Of a stretch of DNA of 64,000 bases, positions 62,101 through 64,000 are shown piece by piece. The position numbers were made by a program, and so were the translations under genes. Origin of the DNA: JABSOG01 sp965277695 (GTDB lineage: Bacteria > Pseudomonadota > Gammaproteobacteria > Enterobacterales > Alteromonadaceae). The stretch's first letter is position 1. Each line of letters begins with the position of its first letter. Under the pieces are notes generated by a model. It saw only the letters and a list, made by a program, of their open reading frames with translations. It ran no database searches and was not told the DNA's origin. The stretch lies in NCBI GenBank assembly GCA_965277695.1, contig CBDIDQ010000017.1, positions 1-64,000 of the forward strand, given 5' to 3'.

Positions 62101-64000
62101 CACTGGCCAATGAAGACAGAATACAAACTGATGAAGATCAATTCGTTATTATTGATGTGCTAGCCAATGACAGCGATTTAGATGGTTTACTTATCAAAAC
62201 GTCAATGCTGATCACCACCGCACCGCTGCATGGTAGTGCCAGCATTAGACAATCTGACGGCACTATTTTCTACCAACCTACCGCGCATTTCAGCGGCACA
62301 GACAGCCTTATTTATCAAGTCAGTGATGACAAAGGCGCATCAACCTCAGCCACGGTTAAAATTCAAATCAACAGTATCAATGACCTCCCAGTAGCGGTCA
62401 GTCAAACCCTTAGTGTTAATGAAGATAATGCGCTGGCAATTATATTAACTGGTGGTGATTTTGATGCTGACCCACTGGCATATATGCTTGATCGCCACCC
62501 GGCTAACGGCCAGTTAACCGGGGTACCGCCTAATCTGAGCTATCAAGCCAACGAAAACTTTAATGGTAGCGACAACTTCACCTTTTGGGTCAATGATGGT
62601 AGCGAGGATTCAGCAGTTGCGACCATCAGCATCACAGTGGTGGCACAAAACGATACCCCAGTGGCTGACTTGCAAACTCTCACGCTAAACGAAGATCAGA
62701 GCCTCAATATTGGTCTCAGTGGTAGTGATATTGATAACGACACCCTAACTTATCGCGTCACCAACAACCCAGTCAATGGTCAATTAACCGGACAGCTGCC
62801 CAATCTCATTTATAGCCCTAATGCCAATTACAATGGTAGTGACAATTTCACTTTTGTCGTCAACGACGGCACCCTCGACTCCGCAGAAGCCACGATATCG
62901 CTCACCATAGTGGCACAAAATGATGCACCGATTGCCGATGCACAATCGCTGACATTACTGGAAGACAATCAGCTTGATATTGTGCTCACGGGCAGCGACA
63001 ACGACAGCGCAACACTGAGTTATCTGATCGTTGACAGTCCAAGCTCGGGTCAACTGGTTGGTAACGCGCCCAATTTACGTTACGTGCCAAATACAGACTT
63101 TAATGGCACTGACCAGTTCAGTTTCAAAATCAATGATGAGTTAGTGGATTCAAATACCGTTATTGTCAGCTTAACCATTACCGCACAAAACGATGCCCCT
63201 ATTGCTGATGCCAGAACCATCGATGTGCCCGAAGATTTATCATTCCCCATCACCTTAAGCGGCCATGACCTTGATGGTGATAGCATCACCTTTGCGACAC
63301 TCACCAATCCAGTCAACGGCACCCTATCCGGGCTAGCACCAAACTTGATTTACACCCCACAAAGCAACTTCAACGGTGAGGACAGTTTTACCTTCCAAGC
63401 CAGTGATGCCAGCCTCAGCTCGGCCCCTGCGACCATTAATATCAGCGTAACACCAGTGAATGATCCACCTGTGGCAGTTGATGATACCTTTGCTCATGAC
63501 AGTAGCTTACCCGTGACCATTGACCCGTTAGTGAATGATACCGATATAGATGGTGACACCCTGAGCATTATCGGTGCCAGCGCCAGCATTGGCAGTGTGA
63601 GCTTTAGCGACAGTCAAATCACCTATTCACCGGTTGATGGATTTATTGGTTCGGCGGTGATTGAATACACCGTTTCAGATGGTCAAGGCAGCACTGATAA
63701 CGCATTGGTTATGGTGGATATTAGCGCCGCAGGTGGTAGCGGCGGCAACCTCGCCACTATCACAGTACCAGGCGATATCGACATTGATGCTGATGGGCTA
63801 TTAACCACAGTTAATCCGGGTATTGCCTCTGCAACAGACCGTTTTGGCAAGCGCTTGAAAGTCAGCCGAGTTAACCCTGACAACCACTTTAAACCGGGTG
63901 TTAACACGGTGTTGTGGCAAGTGAGCAATGCCAAAAACCTAACCATTCAAGCCAGCCAATTAGTCAGAGTCAAACCGCTGATTTCATTAGATAATAATCA
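56136..64000 (+). CDS. Giant secreted repeat protein (3' partial)
   Basis: The frame from GTG 56136 (AGAGGA 8 bases upstream) stays open to the window end; sampled segments at 58920, 61200 and 63660 are in the same frame. It begins with a Sec signal peptide (MNKLLPLLMLPLILLSSSALA-A). About five or six beta-sandwich repeats of the type FSPTTISPGSVSTMTYTIDN come first, each with paired Cys. Next come about six Ig-like repeats (TFTFSEDVSGF...-type, residues ~900-1480), a SbsA-like Ig domain (~1490-1610), and about nine cadherin-like repeats (NEDTATSLNVLTNDSDSDG-type) to the end. It is probably an adhesin or part of a surface layer. The missing C-terminus would show how it is anchored. Confidence 0.85.
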   Translation, partial: MNKLLPLLMLPLILLSSSALAAPPTFSVAFSPTTISPGSVSTMTYTIDNSAGTTPVGSMTFSNTFPAGMTVATPANGSTSCINGFFTATAGSNNVTFNDYRLALGGTCTFSLDVTSVTAGSNVNTTGALSTSEGSSGTANATLTVDTGRAGFSMAFSPSTIAPGGVSNLIYTIDNSANGSNADLLLFFNTLPDGVVVSDFPAAATTCTGGAGTPLITTTAGGSTIEFEKGFVATTASCTVSVNVTAAATGSYVNTSGALSQNGSNSSGVASATLNVVDPFLNLSFPTSSSPNEAVQLTFTINNLDRSNAATDITFTNDLNATLSGLTATVLPANDFCGKGSALTGTSTLTIVGANLAAEASCTFAVTVQIPANAAAGSYTNTTSTINLTRGSPTTEAAVSNTLVVQAAPSITATFIDDPVNSGQNVTLRYVITNTDSVNAASAITFTQIIDEVYPGLTVNNLPAANSCGIGSTFTETIPIAFTVFTMSDGLLAAGANCTFDLILTTPPDSAPATSVHSTSLISATVAGNTVFGTAASDNLIVYSAPELSIAITEEYAAPDSTITAQFTLDYGVNAVADATGVNFTVALNTALATTITTQNDICGSGSSFSGTTVSSVTTLSLAGATLSPGGSCTFSVSLSVSDTAIPGVITVISSAIDAMTSGLSVDSIAVSDSVTITGITFSKTLTTSPTLPGGLVTMEYTISNATTAGEATDIQFTDKFNEALSSWQAIALPTFPCGPTSTLSGTTSMTLNNGKLTPGETCVFSVITQIPAGAASGQYATATSEISATVGGNNTTNPAAETVLTVASLTLDVTTTAANPTSTSPIPFSFIFSRPVINFVVADLTVTNGTAINFAGSGDTYTVDITPDGDGTVTVSVAASVADDSVDNSVKNPAASLSISYIANPTVPTPSLVIGAPSSTLASSGPVTYTVTYTNADEVNLTPSSITLNNTGTSATVTVTNSTTNTPTVNLSNISGNGTLGFSIAAGTARNGDALAPAAGPSSTFSVDNIAPTLTITDTVADPINVPFTATFTFSEDVVGFAQADITVVNASLSNFTAVSGTVYTATVTPTAQSTVTLDVAAAAARDSANLSNIAATQYSIAHDSVAPTLTITGPAGPLNTTFTANFNFTEDVTGFALADISVGNGTPSNFTTISAQSYSVLVTPDGEGTVTVNVPASAVIDSATNTNSAATPFSLTYDVTQPTVVISGPSGPVNAPFTATFTFSEDVSGSIQSAITAVNATVGNFNVVSNSVFTATVTPTADATVTLDFAAGQASDSASNTNLVASQYSVDHDGTPPTVTIAAVTGTVNTAVTATITFSEAISGFTESDISVTNATLSSFTPVSSTVYTVVVTPVANGTVTLDIPASAAIDTANNGNVAASQYSVIYDISALIATLTSTVADPTNAGFDLAVDFNKTVTGLEITDFTLVNATIAAPVGSGSSYTISVTPTNDGTVSVTLNSASVVDSASNTNGISNTFTVQYDQSIPILQSLIPAHQSVDVATSGTLTLTFNETMVAGSSNNLIEVKNFTTNVVETSFAADNAAVSISGSTVTITLGQDLSELTQFYVTIGSNAFIDTAGNVYSGFSDNATWRFDTISNPPAAVADTARVDEDNQLLINVINNDDGQNSALLPASLSIQTAPANGKTSINTATGSITYQPNGDFNGTDTFEYTISDMLSTFSNPTTVTVTVNPVNDLPQANNDTATTVQNSPVTISPLSNDSDADGNNQINTATLVVTTQPQHGQLDIINDQFVYQPTLNFSGSDTFNYSVSDVDAGISNIATVSINVVGSNSTPTAVADSFTLAEDTATSLNVLTNDSDSDGQLQADSVVIIAEPSDGAVTINSDGTLTYTPSSDFFGSDSLSYTVKDDGGATSAPAVVNLTITSVNDAPRTTVDSINMVDLTSTHSLNVIGNDQDIDGSISSIAITSQPQNGSISINSTSLLLLYTPVSNFPGTDSFSYQLTDNEGLTSSVTTVSLGQTAVNEPPLANEDRIQTDEDQFVIIDVLANDSDLDGLLIKTSMLITTAPLHGSASIRQSDGTIFYQPTAHFSGTDSLIYQVSDDKGASTSATVKIQINSINDLPVAVSQTLSVNEDNALAIILTGGDFDADPLAYMLDRHPANGQLTGVPPNLSYQANENFNGSDNFTFWVNDGSEDSAVATISITVVAQNDTPVADLQTLTLNEDQSLNIGLSGSDIDNDTLTYRVTNNPVNGQLTGQLPNLIYSPNANYNGSDNFTFVVNDGTLDSAEATISLTIVAQNDAPIADAQSLTLLEDNQLDIVLTGSDNDSATLSYLIVDSPSSGQLVGNAPNLRYVPNTDFNGTDQFSFKINDELVDSNTVIVSLTITAQNDAPIADARTIDVPEDLSFPITLSGHDLDGDSITFATLTNPVNGTLSGLAPNLIYTPQSNFNGEDSFTFQASDASLSSAPATINISVTPVNDPPVAVDDTFAHDSSLPVTIDPLVNDTDIDGDTLSIIGASASIGSVSFSDSQITYSPVDGFIGSAVIEYTVSDGQGSTDNALVMVDISAAGGSGGNLATITVPGDIDIDADGLLTTVNPGIASATDRFGKRLKVSRVNPDNHFKPGVNTVLWQVSNAKNLTIQASQLVRVKPLISLDNN

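Overview
This window looks like a chromosomal accessory region of a Gram-negative bacterium, probably a gammaproteobacterium. The reasons are Sec and lipoprotein signal peptides, very large cadherin-like surface proteins, SpvB/RHS toxin architecture, a colicin-D-type toxin/immunity pair, and a Tas-type aldo/keto reductase and KptA resembling the enterobacterial proteins. I cannot name the genus. No tRNA, rRNA or CRISPR array was seen.

Left arm (1-12,930): a MACPF/hemopexin pore-forming protein cut by the window edge, a DUF697 membrane protein, an Rpn-type PD-(D/E)XK nuclease, an AhpD-like peroxidase-related enzyme, a secreted leucine-rich-repeat protein, a small conserved protein, a Tas-like aldo/keto reductase, an RlaP/COG3541-type nucleotidyltransferase, a very large secreted subtilase with FG-GAP and cadherin modules, and a frameshifted small secreted protein.

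Centre (about 13,150-47,480): a tandem RHS toxin/immunity array, read on the minus strand. One complete secreted SpvB-RHS protein (47,480 to 39,096) is followed downstream by a lipoprotein immunity gene. After it come at least seven orphan cassettes or remnants: a second RHS core with a different tip, tips with HNH-like, LHH, TWHH-type and colicin-D-type nuclease signatures, and their immunity genes (SUKH-like, ColD immunity and others). In four places the immunity gene is followed by the same non-coding block, which carries ~125-bp tandem repeats and long hairpins in its complete copies. This block and short shared coding motifs mark cassette borders.

A mobile module lies inside the array (31,426-37,360): direct repeats, a tyrosine recombinase, a CHC2/Toprim primase-helicase, a divergent XRE regulator with its own operator-promoter, and two overlapping small genes. 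A second copy of the small genes survives as a relic at 26,862-27,612, next to a ParA-like ATPase. MITE-like elements and a family of ~100-bp mini-insertions break several genes. A kptA gene (RNA 2'-phosphotransferase) sits on the opposite strand within the array.

Right arm (47,798-64,000): two giant plus-strand surface proteins, a 2,674-residue lipoprotein (15 cadherin-like repeats, one classical cadherin repeat, then delta-60 repeats) and a second one with a GTG start that runs off the window.

Taken together, the region reads as a competition and adhesion island. The array has one expressed RHS gene at its head and a downstream store of tips and immunity genes, and the recombinase module or homologous recombination could exchange them. 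The exchange mechanism is inference; the cassettes, repeats and borders are visible in the sequence.
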